A DNA stretch of 64,000 nucleotides from Salinivirga cyanobacteriivorans. GTDB lineage: Bacteria > Bacteroidota > Bacteroidia > Bacteroidales > Salinivirgaceae. Of the stretch, positions 8,382 through 18,100 are shown piece by piece; positions within the stretch are counted from its first letter, which is position 1, and each line of letters starts with the position of its first letter. The position numbers and the translations under genes are program-made. The notes under the pieces were generated by a model. The model was given only the letters and a program-made list of their open reading frames with translations. It was not told the DNA's origin and searched no databases. The stretch covers positions 2,723,501-2,787,500 of the forward strand of contig NZ_CP013118.1 in the NCBI RefSeq assembly GCF_001443605.1, written 5' to 3'.

Positions 8382-11300
8382 CTAAATGCCTTTTTCAGGT
8401 ATCTGAAAGCCCATTACAAGAATATCATCGATTTGCTCTTCTTCACCCTGCCAATTTTCAAGGAACTGAATGAGTTCATGTTTTTGTTTTTGCATGCTTT
8501 GCTCATGAATTTTTAATATTAGCTCCTGGAAACGGGACTTTTTTATTTTTTTGCCTGTTTTTCCACCAAATTGGTCGTGAAATCCATCGGTGAACATGTA
8601 AAATTTATCACCGGGCTTAAATTCTATTTCCAGAACGGTAAAAGGCTTTAGTTTGGGGTAGAGGGCAATTGTAAACCGGTCACCCTGGTATTCATTTAAT
8701 TGTTGATTATTAATGTGGTAAATAGCATTATGTGCACCGGCAAACAGGGCTTTGTTGGTTCCTCTATCAAAGGTCAGTATCGTCATGTCAAGCCCGTCGC
8801 GTTGTTCACCTGGTGTGTTTTTTTGCTGCAATGCCTGAATGACCTCGGTACGCAAAAGTTCTAATATTTTATCGGGTCGGGTAGTTTGTTCCTTTAGTAC
8901 AATCTCGCGCAGGAACGACATGCCCAAAATGCTCATAAAAGCTCCTGGGACACCATGTCCCGTGCAATCTGCAGCCACCACAACTGTTTTATTGCCTACC
9001 TCGGCCCACCAGTAAAAGTCTCCGCTCACAATATCTCTGGGGCGGAAAAGTAGGAACGATTCGGGGAAGTGTACAAGAAAACTCGACATTTCCGGCATCA
9101 GGGAGGATTGTATACGTTGGGCATAATCGATGCTCTGGGAGGTCGATTTATTGATTTGCTCCAGTTGATCACGCTGCTGAACAACCATGTCGCGCTGTGT
9201 TGCAATTTCGTTACGTTGTTCTGTAACCTGGGCAACAAGGGCATTGAGCTCTTCGTTCTTCTCCTGTATTTCAATTGTGCGCTCTTTTACCTGTATTTCC
9301 AGCTCTTTTTGTCGTTTTTTCAACACGCGGGTGCGCCACCTGAAAAAGAGCAGGATAATCGATAGAAGTATAATTCCGTAAGCTAAATATGCCCATACTG
9401 TCATCCACCATGGTGCAGAAATCGTTATTTTTTGGTTGGCTGTTTTGCTTTTTAAACCATCGGGAGTTTTTGCTTTTACCTGAAAGGTATATGTTCCGGG
9501 GGGTATGTTCCTGTAATCGACTTTCGATTCACTATTGGGCAGGCTCCATTTTTGCTCCAAAGGATAAAGTCTTGTGATGTATTTTATGTCTTCAATGTTT
9601 TGATATTTAGTCGATCCAAAATAGAATGTGATATGTCGGGCATTATATGGAACCTGAAGATTTTTTGGTTTATTATAAAATGGAACTGCGCCTTTTGTGC
9701 TTATTTTTAATGGATTGTGTTCAGTGGAGGCTTTTGTATTATGAAAATCGATCCATCTTTGTTTTATCTGTAGCGCATCAATCATAACCCCGGGTGCAGT
9801 TGTGTCAGAACTCAGTCTGGATAAATTCAAATATGTGAGGCTTTTACCTGTACCCCACCAGGCTGTGTTGTTTTGATCGATATAGGCTGAGTTTGTGTGA
9901 AAGTCCAGACCTTTGAGACCATCTTTTTTCTTGAAATACTGAATTTTAATAGATTTTGATTTTGGTAAATCAAGGTTTCCGCTGTATTCAATCAAATTGA
10001 GACCGTGTTCAGTTCCAACCCAAATTCTGTTTTGGTTATCTGCTATGATTGATTTAATGTTATTTGAACTTAGTCCATCCTTAATAGTCAGGGTAAAGCT
10101 GTTCGTATCATTTATAACCATGATGCCGGCATCATGAGTTCCGACCCATATTGATCCGTCTTGCATTTGAACCGTTGAGTATATTGCATTAGAGGTTAAT
10201 CCACTTGAGGTATTGTAATGGAAAAATTGTTGTCCGTTATATCGGTTCAGGCCTCCACCATCAGTTGCAAACCAGATATCCCCGTTTTGGTCTTCCATTA
10301 TGTCAAATACATCATTATTGCTCAGCCCATTACTTTTGTTGAACTGTGTAACCGAGTCGCCGTTGTGCATGAATACTCCGTCATCCCAGGTTCCAAACCA
10401 CAGGTTTCCTTTTGAGTCAGCCAGCATACTGATAATTTTCAGACGTTTTTTATCAGGATTTAAGTTGACTTCAAACAACCTGTTTTGATTGATTTTATAT
10501 ACACCGCCTTTATAAGTGCCAAACCATAAATTATTTTTGTGGTCTTTCATGGCCGAGAGAACAATATGGCTCTTCATTTTTGCCGAATCGCGGTCGTAAT
10601 ATTTAAATGTACTGTCACCCATATGACATATTCCGGCAGTTTCTGTGCCCAACCATAAGTTATGATTCTCATCTTCTGCAAAAGCCCAGATATTTTCGCT
10701 TTTCAAGCCCTGCTCTGTGGTGATATGTGTAAATCCATCTATTTTTAGTCGGTTTACTCCTCCACCGTAAGTTCCCATCCACAGCAAGCCATTTTTTATG
10801 GTGATATCTGAAATGTAGTTATGGCTTAGGCCAAGTTTTTCGGTGTATCTGATATAACGGGCTGTCTCATAATTTTTATCATCCGATTCTAGTTTAAATA
10901 CCCCGTACCCGGCACTTCCAATCCATAAATTATGCGAGGCATCTTGTTCTATTTTTTTGATTTTAAGCCTTATGTGAAGCTCCCTGAAAGTATTTTTATT
11001 AAAAACCACAAGGTTTCTGTGGGTTCCCAGCAGCAAATTGCCGAATTTATCTGTCGAAAAATCTTTAACTTGATTGGTTGTGTTTTTATTTTTGAAATAG
11101 TAATTGGTAATTTTTTGCGCATTTATTACCGACGGGCCCTTAGCTGTGCCAATCCAAATGGAGTCGCTGTTTTTAGCAAATGTAGTAAACACCTCATTAT
11201 CCGGTAATCCGTTTTTTTCTGTAAGTTGAAGTATGGCATCTTCGGTTATCACAAATAAGCCATTATTTCGTGTTGAAACCCATATTCTGCCTTGCTGGTC

Positions 11301-12023
11301 GGCTGTTATTTCATAAACATAGAGTTCATGAAGATTGGCTTTATTGGGAAGAACGGTTACCTGATGACCATCGAAAATTGCCAGCCCGTTCCCCTGTGTA
11401 CCCATCCAAATATGGCCTTTGCTATCTTCATAAAGTGCCCTGATGAAGTTTCCTGGCAAACCATTTTGTTTTCTGAATTCTGTAAAAGTATGGCCATTAT
11501 ATCGAATAAGTCCACCTTCGTAGCTACCAAACCATAATAACCCTCTGCTGTCGGTTAGGAGGCTAAGGATGTATGATGAGCTAAGTCCTTGCTCCACGTC
11601 CAGGTATTGCACATCACATACCGCCTGATCTTTGTACCTGGGCAAAGCCGCGTTTTTTAAAGCAGGATAACGAATGGTCTTTTTCAGCGCAGTGTCTGCA
11701 CGCCAGTTTGTTTGGTAGTAGATGGTGTCGAAACGTAAAGGAATTTGGGTTTTGATCGTTTTAATAGTAGTAATGGAATCAACAGGTTTTGAGTTTATGC
11801 CAAGAAAAGATGTTGTGGTTGTAGGTTTAAACCGTCTTTGAATGAGTTCAGGTATAAAAACAGGGAAATTGTCAGGTGCAATTTCTACCGTGTCTGCTGC
11901 ATAAAATTTGCCATGTAATGTGTTTGTGGTAGGCTTGTGCTGCTGGCTAAAAAGTGTCTGCGAATAAAAAACAGTCAATAAAAAAATAAAAATCGTACAG
12001 TATTTAAACCCTGAATTTTGCAT
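8382..12023 (-). CDS. Two-component-type beta-propeller receptor with SpoIIE/PP2C phosphatase output
   Basis: A 1213-aa membrane receptor-like protein. After a signal peptide (to about residue 26) come many ~40-residue propeller repeats, residues ~130-750, with cores such as DSRGLLWFGSYEGGL and DQNGDIWFATDGGGLN. Next is a Y_Y_Y domain (~795-860), one membrane helix (~872-896), a long coiled coil (~900-965) and a PP2C/SpoIIE phosphatase. Phosphatase motifs RDIVSGDFYWW, AADCTGHGVPGAFMSILG and FTDGFHDQFGG retain metal-binding Asp residues. In most Bacteroidota proteins of this layout the output is a histidine kinase; here it is a Ser/Thr phosphatase. I chose the ATG at 12023: GGAGG lies 10 nt upstream and a TATTTTTG box at 12052-12045. 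The longer frame from 12080 would start upstream of that box. Likely role: periplasmic ligand sensing that controls a phosphorylated partner. Confidence 0.85.
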   Translation of the reverse strand: MQNSGFKYCTIFIFLLTVFYSQTLFSQQHKPTTNTLHGKFYAADTVEIAPDNFPVFIPELIQRRFKPTTTTSFLGINSKPVDSITTIKTIKTQIPLRFDTIYYQTNWRADTALKKTIRYPALKNAALPRYKDQAVCDVQYLDVEQGLSSSYILSLLTDSRGLLWFGSYEGGLIRYNGHTFTEFRKQNGLPGNFIRALYEDSKGHIWMGTQGNGLAIFDGHQVTVLPNKANLHELYVYEITADQQGRIWVSTRNNGLFVITEDAILQLTEKNGLPDNEVFTTFAKNSDSIWIGTAKGPSVINAQKITNYYFKNKNTTNQVKDFSTDKFGNLLLGTHRNLVVFNKNTFRELHIRLKIKKIEQDASHNLWIGSAGYGVFKLESDDKNYETARYIRYTEKLGLSHNYISDITIKNGLLWMGTYGGGVNRLKIDGFTHITTEQGLKSENIWAFAEDENHNLWLGTETAGICHMGDSTFKYYDRDSAKMKSHIVLSAMKDHKNNLWFGTYKGGVYKINQNRLFEVNLNPDKKRLKIISMLADSKGNLWFGTWDDGVFMHNGDSVTQFNKSNGLSNNDVFDIMEDQNGDIWFATDGGGLNRYNGQQFFHYNTSSGLTSNAIYSTVQMQDGSIWVGTHDAGIMVINDTNSFTLTIKDGLSSNNIKSIIADNQNRIWVGTEHGLNLIEYSGNLDLPKSKSIKIQYFKKKDGLKGLDFHTNSAYIDQNNTAWWGTGKSLTYLNLSRLSSDTTAPGVMIDALQIKQRWIDFHNTKASTEHNPLKISTKGAVPFYNKPKNLQVPYNARHITFYFGSTKYQNIEDIKYITRLYPLEQKWSLPNSESKVDYRNIPPGTYTFQVKAKTPDGLKSKTANQKITISAPWWMTVWAYLAYGIILLSIILLFFRWRTRVLKKRQKELEIQVKERTIEIQEKNEELNALVAQVTEQRNEIATQRDMVVQQRDQLEQINKSTSQSIDYAQRIQSSLMPEMSSFLVHFPESFLLFRPRDIVSGDFYWWAEVGNKTVVVAADCTGHGVPGAFMSILGMSFLREIVLKEQTTRPDKILELLRTEVIQALQQKNTPGEQRDGLDMTILTFDRGTNKALFAGAHNAIYHINNQQLNEYQGDRFTIALYPKLKPFTVLEIEFKPGDKFYMFTDGFHDQFGGKTGKKIKKSRFQELILKIHEQSMQKQKHELIQFLENWQGEEEQIDDILVMGFQIPEKGI

Positions 12024-12044
12024 AAAGTTGGTTCCTCCAATTAA

Positions 12045-12052
12045 CAAAAATA
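12045..12052 (-). promoter_or_regulatory. Putative -7 element (TATTTTTG) for the propeller-SpoIIE gene
   Basis: On the minus strand TATTTTTG matches TAnnTTTG and lies 22 nt before the chosen ATG. A 17-bp palindrome at 12067-12083 sits just upstream. Confidence 0.45.
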
Positions 12053-12066
12053 GGATTATTTTTATG

Positions 12067-12083
12067 ACTTTGAAATTCAAAGT
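12067..12083. promoter_or_regulatory. Palindrome ACTTTGAAATTCAAAGT, possible operator
   Basis: Perfect 8-bp arms around a single central base lie next to the candidate promoter at 12045. The position suits an operator, but nothing identifies a regulator. Confidence 0.3.
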
Positions 12084-12157
12084 TGTCGCAAATGGCTAAA
12101 TTAACCTCCTTTTTTTTAGGATCCTTGCCTGCGTTTGCCAAAAAGCAAAATCTGTTA

Positions 12158-14140
12158 TTATCGATTTAACTGATAGCTAAGTTTAATTTCATAAGTACGA
12201 CCAGCCTCTGGATAGCCCTCTGTCAGATAGAAAAGTTCATTTGTTAAATTTCGAACATTGAGATGTATTTTAAGCGATTCTAAAATTTTATAGCTGGCCA
12301 TTACATTTATGGTGGTAAATTGGGGTGCTTTGTATGTTCCATTGCTTGTGCTAAAGCGTGAAGATTGATAGTTGACTTCAGCGGTAGTTTTAAATTTTTC
12401 GTGCCAGTGGAGCCGGGCATATGTCTGCAGTTGATGAGCCGGGATATCAACAAATTTTATATCAGGATTGGTGATGTTCTTTTGATCAAGATATGCATAG
12501 CTTCCACCCAGTGAAAAAAATTGGTTTGCTTTCCATCCGATGGCTACTTCACCACCGCGGAAATGTGATTTACCGGTATTTTGCAATTGCCAAAGGTCGT
12601 CCTGCACTTCATCTACGCGCTGTATGGTATTGTCTATAAAATTGTAAAACACCGAAAGGGACCATTGCAAACTGGTGTTTTGGTCACTGTAGTTTATTTC
12701 GGTATTGATTGCATTTTCGGTTTTTAATTTAGGATTAGGAATGGCTCTTCCTATGCGGTACGAATAGCGGTCTTTCATTGTGGCAAAACGGGTTTTACGT
12801 GCCACCGATGCATGAAGCGTTTGTTTATTGCCTAAATTATAAAATATGCCTGTCTGAAGGTGCCATGCTTTATCGTGCCCCATGGCAAAGCTTACGACTG
12901 AGTCTGATTGAGCAATGTAGTCATCTGCCTGCAAGCCTTTGCGGCTCATAAAGGCAATGCCGCTAATTAGTTTTAACCCGTCGTTTATTTGCCAAATATC
13001 TTCCAGGGCTGCTGAGGTTGTGAGGTCTTTTATGTGTCGGGGTGTTTCACCCTTATTAAACGCTTTGTGATGATCGTATTGTATGCGCATACCAGCTTTT
13101 AGCGTATGTGCTGCCAAACTATAAAGATGCAGGTCTATATTGCCCCCCATTCTTTTATCATCATAAGTACTGGTAAAGGCGTAGTTGTAGGTTTGTGATG
13201 TGTATGTGGAGTCGTCGTAACTTTTAAGTGTATTTTCATAACCATCGGCAAACCAGCGCGTTTTTAATATGAGTTGGTTCTGGAGTTTGGTTTTTGAGTG
13301 AAAATATATGCCGTTTTTCTCCCATCGCGGATACCTCCAGTAGCGCACTCTTATGTTTGGGTTGTTGCCCAAATATATGGGAACCCCTTTGTTGGCTTTT
13401 ATCCCTTTAATACTCAGTACATATTCGTCCCCCTTTCGAGGTGTGTAACCGGCCTTCAGGCTGTATTGCAGATTATGAAATTGCGAATTGTCCCGTTTGT
13501 AATCTGTTTCACGATAGAATGTGGTAAATGACCGGGGAAGGTTATAAAATTCTTGTTGCTGTAACTGAAAAGTACCAGCGGCAAACCATTTTTTTCTGCG
13601 AGTACCAATATTAATGGATCCTGAATAAGCGTTAACCCCTTCGCTGCTTATTTTACTGCCGGCTTCAGCATTGAGTTCAAGGTTGTTTGAGGGTTTTGCT
13701 GAAACCAGGTTAATTGCACCACCAAGTGTATTGGCACCATAAAGTAACGAAGTAAAGCCTTTGTCGACTGATATTTTTGATAACTGGCCGACCTGTATAC
13801 GATTCAAATCGATGTAGCCATCGTATGGAATATATACCGGTAGACCATCGACAAAAACCGGAATTCGACGCAAATCATACCCGCGCACAAAAATCAGGGC
13901 TTCGTTGCGACCACCCGACTGCGACATCGTAACTCCCGGCAGCAAATTCAGGGCCTGAGCCGCGTTATCCGGGCTGAACTGTTCTATTTCTTTTTGGTCA
14001 ATACTTTGTAGTGGTGATGTGTTTTGGGTTTCAGTGATGGTTATTTCGCCCAGCTTAAAGATTTTACGCTGTATGCTGTCTTCTTGTGCTGTCAATTGCA
14101 GCGCAGAAATGGCAAGTAAAATTGCTAAGAATTGTTTCAT
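12158..14140 (-). CDS. TonB-dependent outer-membrane receptor
   Basis: A 660-aa protein with a signal peptide (residues 1-18), a plug domain (~45-150) and a ~500-residue beta-barrel ending in an aromatic-rich strand (ELFYLTEGYPEAGRTYEIKL). The plug motifs FVRGYDLRRIPVFVDGLPVY and GANTLGGAINLV are typical. The length matches cobalamin/siderophore-type receptors; SusC proteins are longer (~1000 aa). No SusD partner is present. It starts 12 nt after the tetrapyrrole methylase gene, so the two are very likely one operon. By that context the ligand could be a tetrapyrrole or cobalamin-related compound or a metal chelate, but the sequence does not name it. Confidence 0.88.
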   Translation of the reverse strand: MKQFLAILLAISALQLTAQEDSIQRKIFKLGEITITETQNTSPLQSIDQKEIEQFSPDNAAQALNLLPGVTMSQSGGRNEALIFVRGYDLRRIPVFVDGLPVYIPYDGYIDLNRIQVGQLSKISVDKGFTSLLYGANTLGGAINLVSAKPSNNLELNAEAGSKISSEGVNAYSGSINIGTRRKKWFAAGTFQLQQQEFYNLPRSFTTFYRETDYKRDNSQFHNLQYSLKAGYTPRKGDEYVLSIKGIKANKGVPIYLGNNPNIRVRYWRYPRWEKNGIYFHSKTKLQNQLILKTRWFADGYENTLKSYDDSTYTSQTYNYAFTSTYDDKRMGGNIDLHLYSLAAHTLKAGMRIQYDHHKAFNKGETPRHIKDLTTSAALEDIWQINDGLKLISGIAFMSRKGLQADDYIAQSDSVVSFAMGHDKAWHLQTGIFYNLGNKQTLHASVARKTRFATMKDRYSYRIGRAIPNPKLKTENAINTEINYSDQNTSLQWSLSVFYNFIDNTIQRVDEVQDDLWQLQNTGKSHFRGGEVAIGWKANQFFSLGGSYAYLDQKNITNPDIKFVDIPAHQLQTYARLHWHEKFKTTAEVNYQSSRFSTSNGTYKAPQFTTINVMASYKILESLKIHLNVRNLTNELFYLTEGYPEAGRTYEIKLSYQLNR

Positions 14141-14152
14141 AATTTGCCCCTG

Positions 14153-14920
14153 CTATTCTGATTGGTTTGGGGCTGCGAATATACTATGTACTTTTTTTCC
14201 TATGAAAAAAACAACGGAGCTGTTTTTCGGAATTTTATTTAAAATGCTTTGAATATCGGCTAATGTTGCTGATAGTACCTGCTGATTGGGAAGGGAGGCA
14301 TTGGCTACAGCAACAACAGGAAAGTGTTTGGGCAATTTTTGTTTCAGAAGACAATCCCGGATTTGTGGCAAAATGTTTTCTGCCATATATAAGGCGACAG
14401 TGGCCTGGGTCTGCAAAAGTTGAGCGATTTGTTCCAGGTTTTCGTGCTGATGGTTTTTTTGGTTGGCCATGTAAAATGTGACTGTATCAGCCTCTTTTTT
14501 TTCTGAAATGCGCACGTTCCCATAGACTGCAGCAGCCATTCCTGCAGTGATTCCGGGTATAACAGAAAATGGTAAATTCATTTCAAAAAGTAACTCTGTT
14601 TCGGCAGCTCCACTTCCAAACATAAATGCATCACCTGTTTTGAGCCGCACAACGCGCTTACCCGTTTTGTGATAATCGGCCAATATTTGAATTATTTCCT
14701 TTCTGAGAGTATCGCTGTTTCTGGTTTTGTCCTTATTTATTTTCACCCTTTTGGCTTTGCTTTGGCAGAAATCAATTATGTGCTCAATTTGCGTAGCATC
14801 GTAAACAATCACATCGGCACTGGCAATTGCTTTTTGCGCTTTTACAGCTAGCAGTTCCGGGTCACCGGGTCCGGTGCCTGCGATGATTATGGGTTTTTTT
14901 TGTTTTATGCTTTGGGTCAT
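14153..14920 (-). CDS. SUMT-like tetrapyrrole (uroporphyrinogen-III) C-methyltransferase
   Basis: A 255-aa tetrapyrrole methylase. The N-terminal IIAGTGPGDPELLAVKA and the central VVRLKTGDAFMFGSGAAETE correspond to the SAM- and substrate-binding loops of SUMT (CobA), which converts uroporphyrinogen III to precorrin-2 for siroheme and cobalamin. The second motif is diverged from the usual RLKGGDPFIFGRGGEE, so the substrate may be another precorrin. I chose the ATG at 14920; a TTG start at 14941 would add seven residues. It precedes a TonB receptor gene by 12 nt. No other siroheme or cobalamin gene is in the window, so the pathway role is inferred only from the family. Confidence 0.75.
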   Translation of the reverse strand: MTQSIKQKKPIIIAGTGPGDPELLAVKAQKAIASADVIVYDATQIEHIIDFCQSKAKRVKINKDKTRNSDTLRKEIIQILADYHKTGKRVVRLKTGDAFMFGSGAAETELLFEMNLPFSVIPGITAGMAAAVYGNVRISEKKEADTVTFYMANQKNHQHENLEQIAQLLQTQATVALYMAENILPQIRDCLLKQKLPKHFPVVAVANASLPNQQVLSATLADIQSILNKIPKNSSVVFFIGKKVHSIFAAPNQSE

Positions 14921-15026
14921 GATTAGATGTATATTCAGCAAAGGAGAAATGATTCCAGTATGTTTCCAAAAACAAAACCCTCAATTTTCAATCTCTTAAA
15001 AATCAAGGGTTTCTAGCTATGGTTTG

Positions 15027-15097
15027 AGGTCGGTGGCGGATTCGAACCGCCGTACGCGGTTTTGCAGACCGCTGCCTAGCCACTCGGCCAACCGACC
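15027..15097 (-). tRNA. tRNA-Cys (anticodon GCA)
   Basis: The minus strand reads as a complete cloverleaf. The acceptor stem is GGTCGGT (15097-15091) paired with ACCGACC (15034-15028). The T arm is GGCGG-TTCGAAT-CCGCC and the anticodon loop contains CTGCAAA, giving GCA. The discriminator base at 15027 is U, the identity base expected for tRNA-Cys. The CCA end is not encoded. It lies in the gap between the SUMT-like gene and the second propeller-SpoIIE gene. Confidence 0.96.
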
Positions 15098-15167
15098 ATT
15101 TGCGGATTGCAAAAGTACAATAGTTTCTTCTTTATGCAAAATTATAGGGTATAAAAATCACATGCTG

Positions 15168-18100
15168 CTAAATTCTTAAACCGATAACCAGAACATCGTC
15201 AATTTGTTGATGCACTGTTCCCAGCCATTCTCTAAATGTGTTGTCAAGAATATCTTTTTGTTCTTCCATCGATTTATCCTGCATGTTAATTAATAGCCTT
15301 TTAAAAGGTTTTCGCATGAATTTTCTGCCTTTTTTCCCGCCAAACTGGTCCGGAAAACCGTCTGAAAGCATATAAAAAGTATCTCCCTGCTTAAGTTCTA
15401 TTTCATGGTTGGTAAAAGGTGTTTCTTTTTTCAAATAAATGCCTACCGGCATTTTGTCTGCTTTTATCTCTTTAAGCTCGCCTCCTCTTATCATGTAAAG
15501 CGGGTTAAATGCGCCTGAAAACTCAGCTTTTTTGTTCTCATAGTCGATAATCATTAAAGATGCATCCATACCATCTTTTGCCTCACCCTCTTTGCCTTCT
15601 TGCGACAAAGTTTCTTTGACATATCTCCTGAGTTCGTCTAATATGGTGTTGGCATGCAGGTCTTTTATGGTTGAAGTAATTTCATTAAGAAATGAAATAC
15701 CTAACATACTCATGAAGGCTCCAGGTACTCCATGCCCAGTGCAGTCTGCTGCCATAACAATTGTTTTGTTGCCAATTTTGTTGATCCAATAAAAGTCGCC
15801 ACTTACAATATCACGTGGTTTAAAAAATATGAAATAGTCTTTTAGTTGTCTGTCAATTAATGGTTTATCAGGCAGTGCTGCAGCCTGAATTCTTTTTGCG
15901 TAAGTAATGCTCTGTTTTATATCGTTGTGCTGCTGCTCTATTCTGTTTTTTTGTTCTTTTATTTCATCGTGCTGTACAGTAATTTCTTCTTTTTGTTCAC
16001 TAATAGTTTTGGTACGTGCTTTTACTTTTGCTTCGAGTAAAACTTTATCTCGTTTTAGTTTTCGTTCGCGGAGTATAATAATCAAAAATACCACACCCGT
16101 CAGGAGTAAAATTACCAGTAAATAGAAAATAATCGTTTGCCTGAAAGGTTTATCGATGTGCACTGGTATTTTGGTAATCCCACTTTTCTTTCCCAATACA
16201 GTTTTCGATTCCAGCAATAAATAATATGTGCCAGCCGGAATAAAAGGGAAATTTATAATTTCGTTGTTACTCCAGTCTGACCATTTTTCTGTCAGCCCCA
16301 CCAGTTTATAGCGGTATTTCACAGCATTGTTTTTCAAGAAATATGGAGACGAAACTTTAACAGTAATGGCATTATCCTCGTATTCGAGTTTGATGTCCCC
16401 GGCCTTCAAAAAGGCACCACCTTTATGTTGTATTGAAGCAATATTTAGCCGAAAATTTGGGGTGTAGATAGAATCAGTTTGATTGTTTATTCTATATAAA
16501 TTATTGTAATTATCTATAACCCAAATTTGCTGATTTTCATCCAGAAAAGCCTCATCAATATTATCGAGTAATTTTAAATACTTAATAGCTGCAAGTTTTT
16601 TTTCTCCATAGTAGTCGTAAAGGTTCCATTGATCGGTTTTAATCCAGGTGTACTCCGGTTGGTTATAAAATGCGAATATATCAAGAGCATTGCGTTCTGC
16701 ATATTCCTTTTTCTTTATTGGTTTGTTTTGTTTATTATCCAGAATGTAAATGGCAGACGAAACGATGAAGTGTAGTTTTTTATTGAAATATCTTACTACC
16801 ACTTCATCGAGCATATTGCCCTTAAAATGCATCACATTGGTACTTATTGAGTCTTGCGCATGTAAATCTATTTTAAAAGCCTTTCCTAATCCGCCCACCC
16901 AAATTGTTTTTGGTGTTTGTTCTGCAATAGAATAGATGGGTTCATCAAAGCTATGCTTCATTATAAGGTTCCAATTGTCTCCGGTATATTCCAAAAATAT
17001 TATTTCGTCATTTGTTGCAACCAGTAATTTCCGTGGATCAAACCGTGATTTTTTAATGAAGTTTACGTAAGTGTCTTTCAGAATGACTTTTGCTTTGTGG
17101 TTTTTTATTGTGTATAACCCGGTATTGGAAGCAGCCAAAATTTGATTATTGTGGTGGATTAGTTGAAAACATTTTCCTTTGAACTCAGCTACTTTTTTAT
17201 ACGCATGAGATATGGATTGAAGGCTGTAAATAGTCCTGGTCCTGTATGTTAGTTCAGGTTCCTTTTTTACTGTTTGCGGTTGAGGTTGCTCCTTGGCAGG
17301 TTCCTTACCCGATATTTTTTTTATTGGTGCTTTTATTTTTTGAGCGACTTTCCTGAAGAATTTTCGTACACGCCCCTTTTTTTTCGTGTCATTTGTGTTT
17401 TCAGGTTTTTCTTGCGCTGATACTTGTTTTTTCTTTTTGGTTTTTGCCTCTGTCTTTTCGGGTACCCTGACAGTTATTTGACGGGTTTTATATTGTTTTT
17501 GTTTTGTCAAATAATATAACCCTTCGCTGGTACCGAGGTATATCTCGTTTTGTTTCCTTGTAAAAGCATACAGGTTCCCACTGAGTCCCGGATATTTATT
17601 AAAAAGCATAATGGGCAATGACAGGCTGATTCGACTTATTCCACGGCCATGGGCAATCCATAATCCATTTTTTTTGTCCAGGTAAATGTCATAAACTTTA
17701 TTGTCGGGCAAACCTGTAGTGTAATTAATTGTATAGAGCGTTTTTCCTGTATTGTGATTTATAATCAGTACTCCTCCGATATTTGTAGAAAGAGCTATTA
17801 GTGAGTCGTTTAGGAGTAATCCATCTACAAGCACGCTTTCGTCCAGATATGCCTGGTCTTTAATATTAACTTTCAAAAGGTTTTCTCCATCGAATTTATA
17901 AAGCTTATTGTTCGAAGCACCTAAATATGTAACTCCGCGTTTCACCTTAAAATGAAAAAAAATATCTGAATTGTGGGGTAACGTTACATTTGAGAACAAA
18001 TCGACAGAATCAGGGTCAACACTGCAAATACCATTATCGGTAACTACCTGTAGTTGCTTTCTATGCATAAAAAAACCATGATGTTCATCAAACCGGGGAA

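Noticed and set aside
12024-12080. Longer start of the first SpoIIE protein (ATG at 12080)
   Set aside because: It would begin upstream of the likely promoter box. The internal ATG has a Shine-Dalgarno and a good signal peptide.
14942-15026. Cobalamin riboswitch upstream of the SUMT-like gene
   Set aside because: The gap is too short (about 85 bp before the tRNA) and no B12-box-like sequence was seen.
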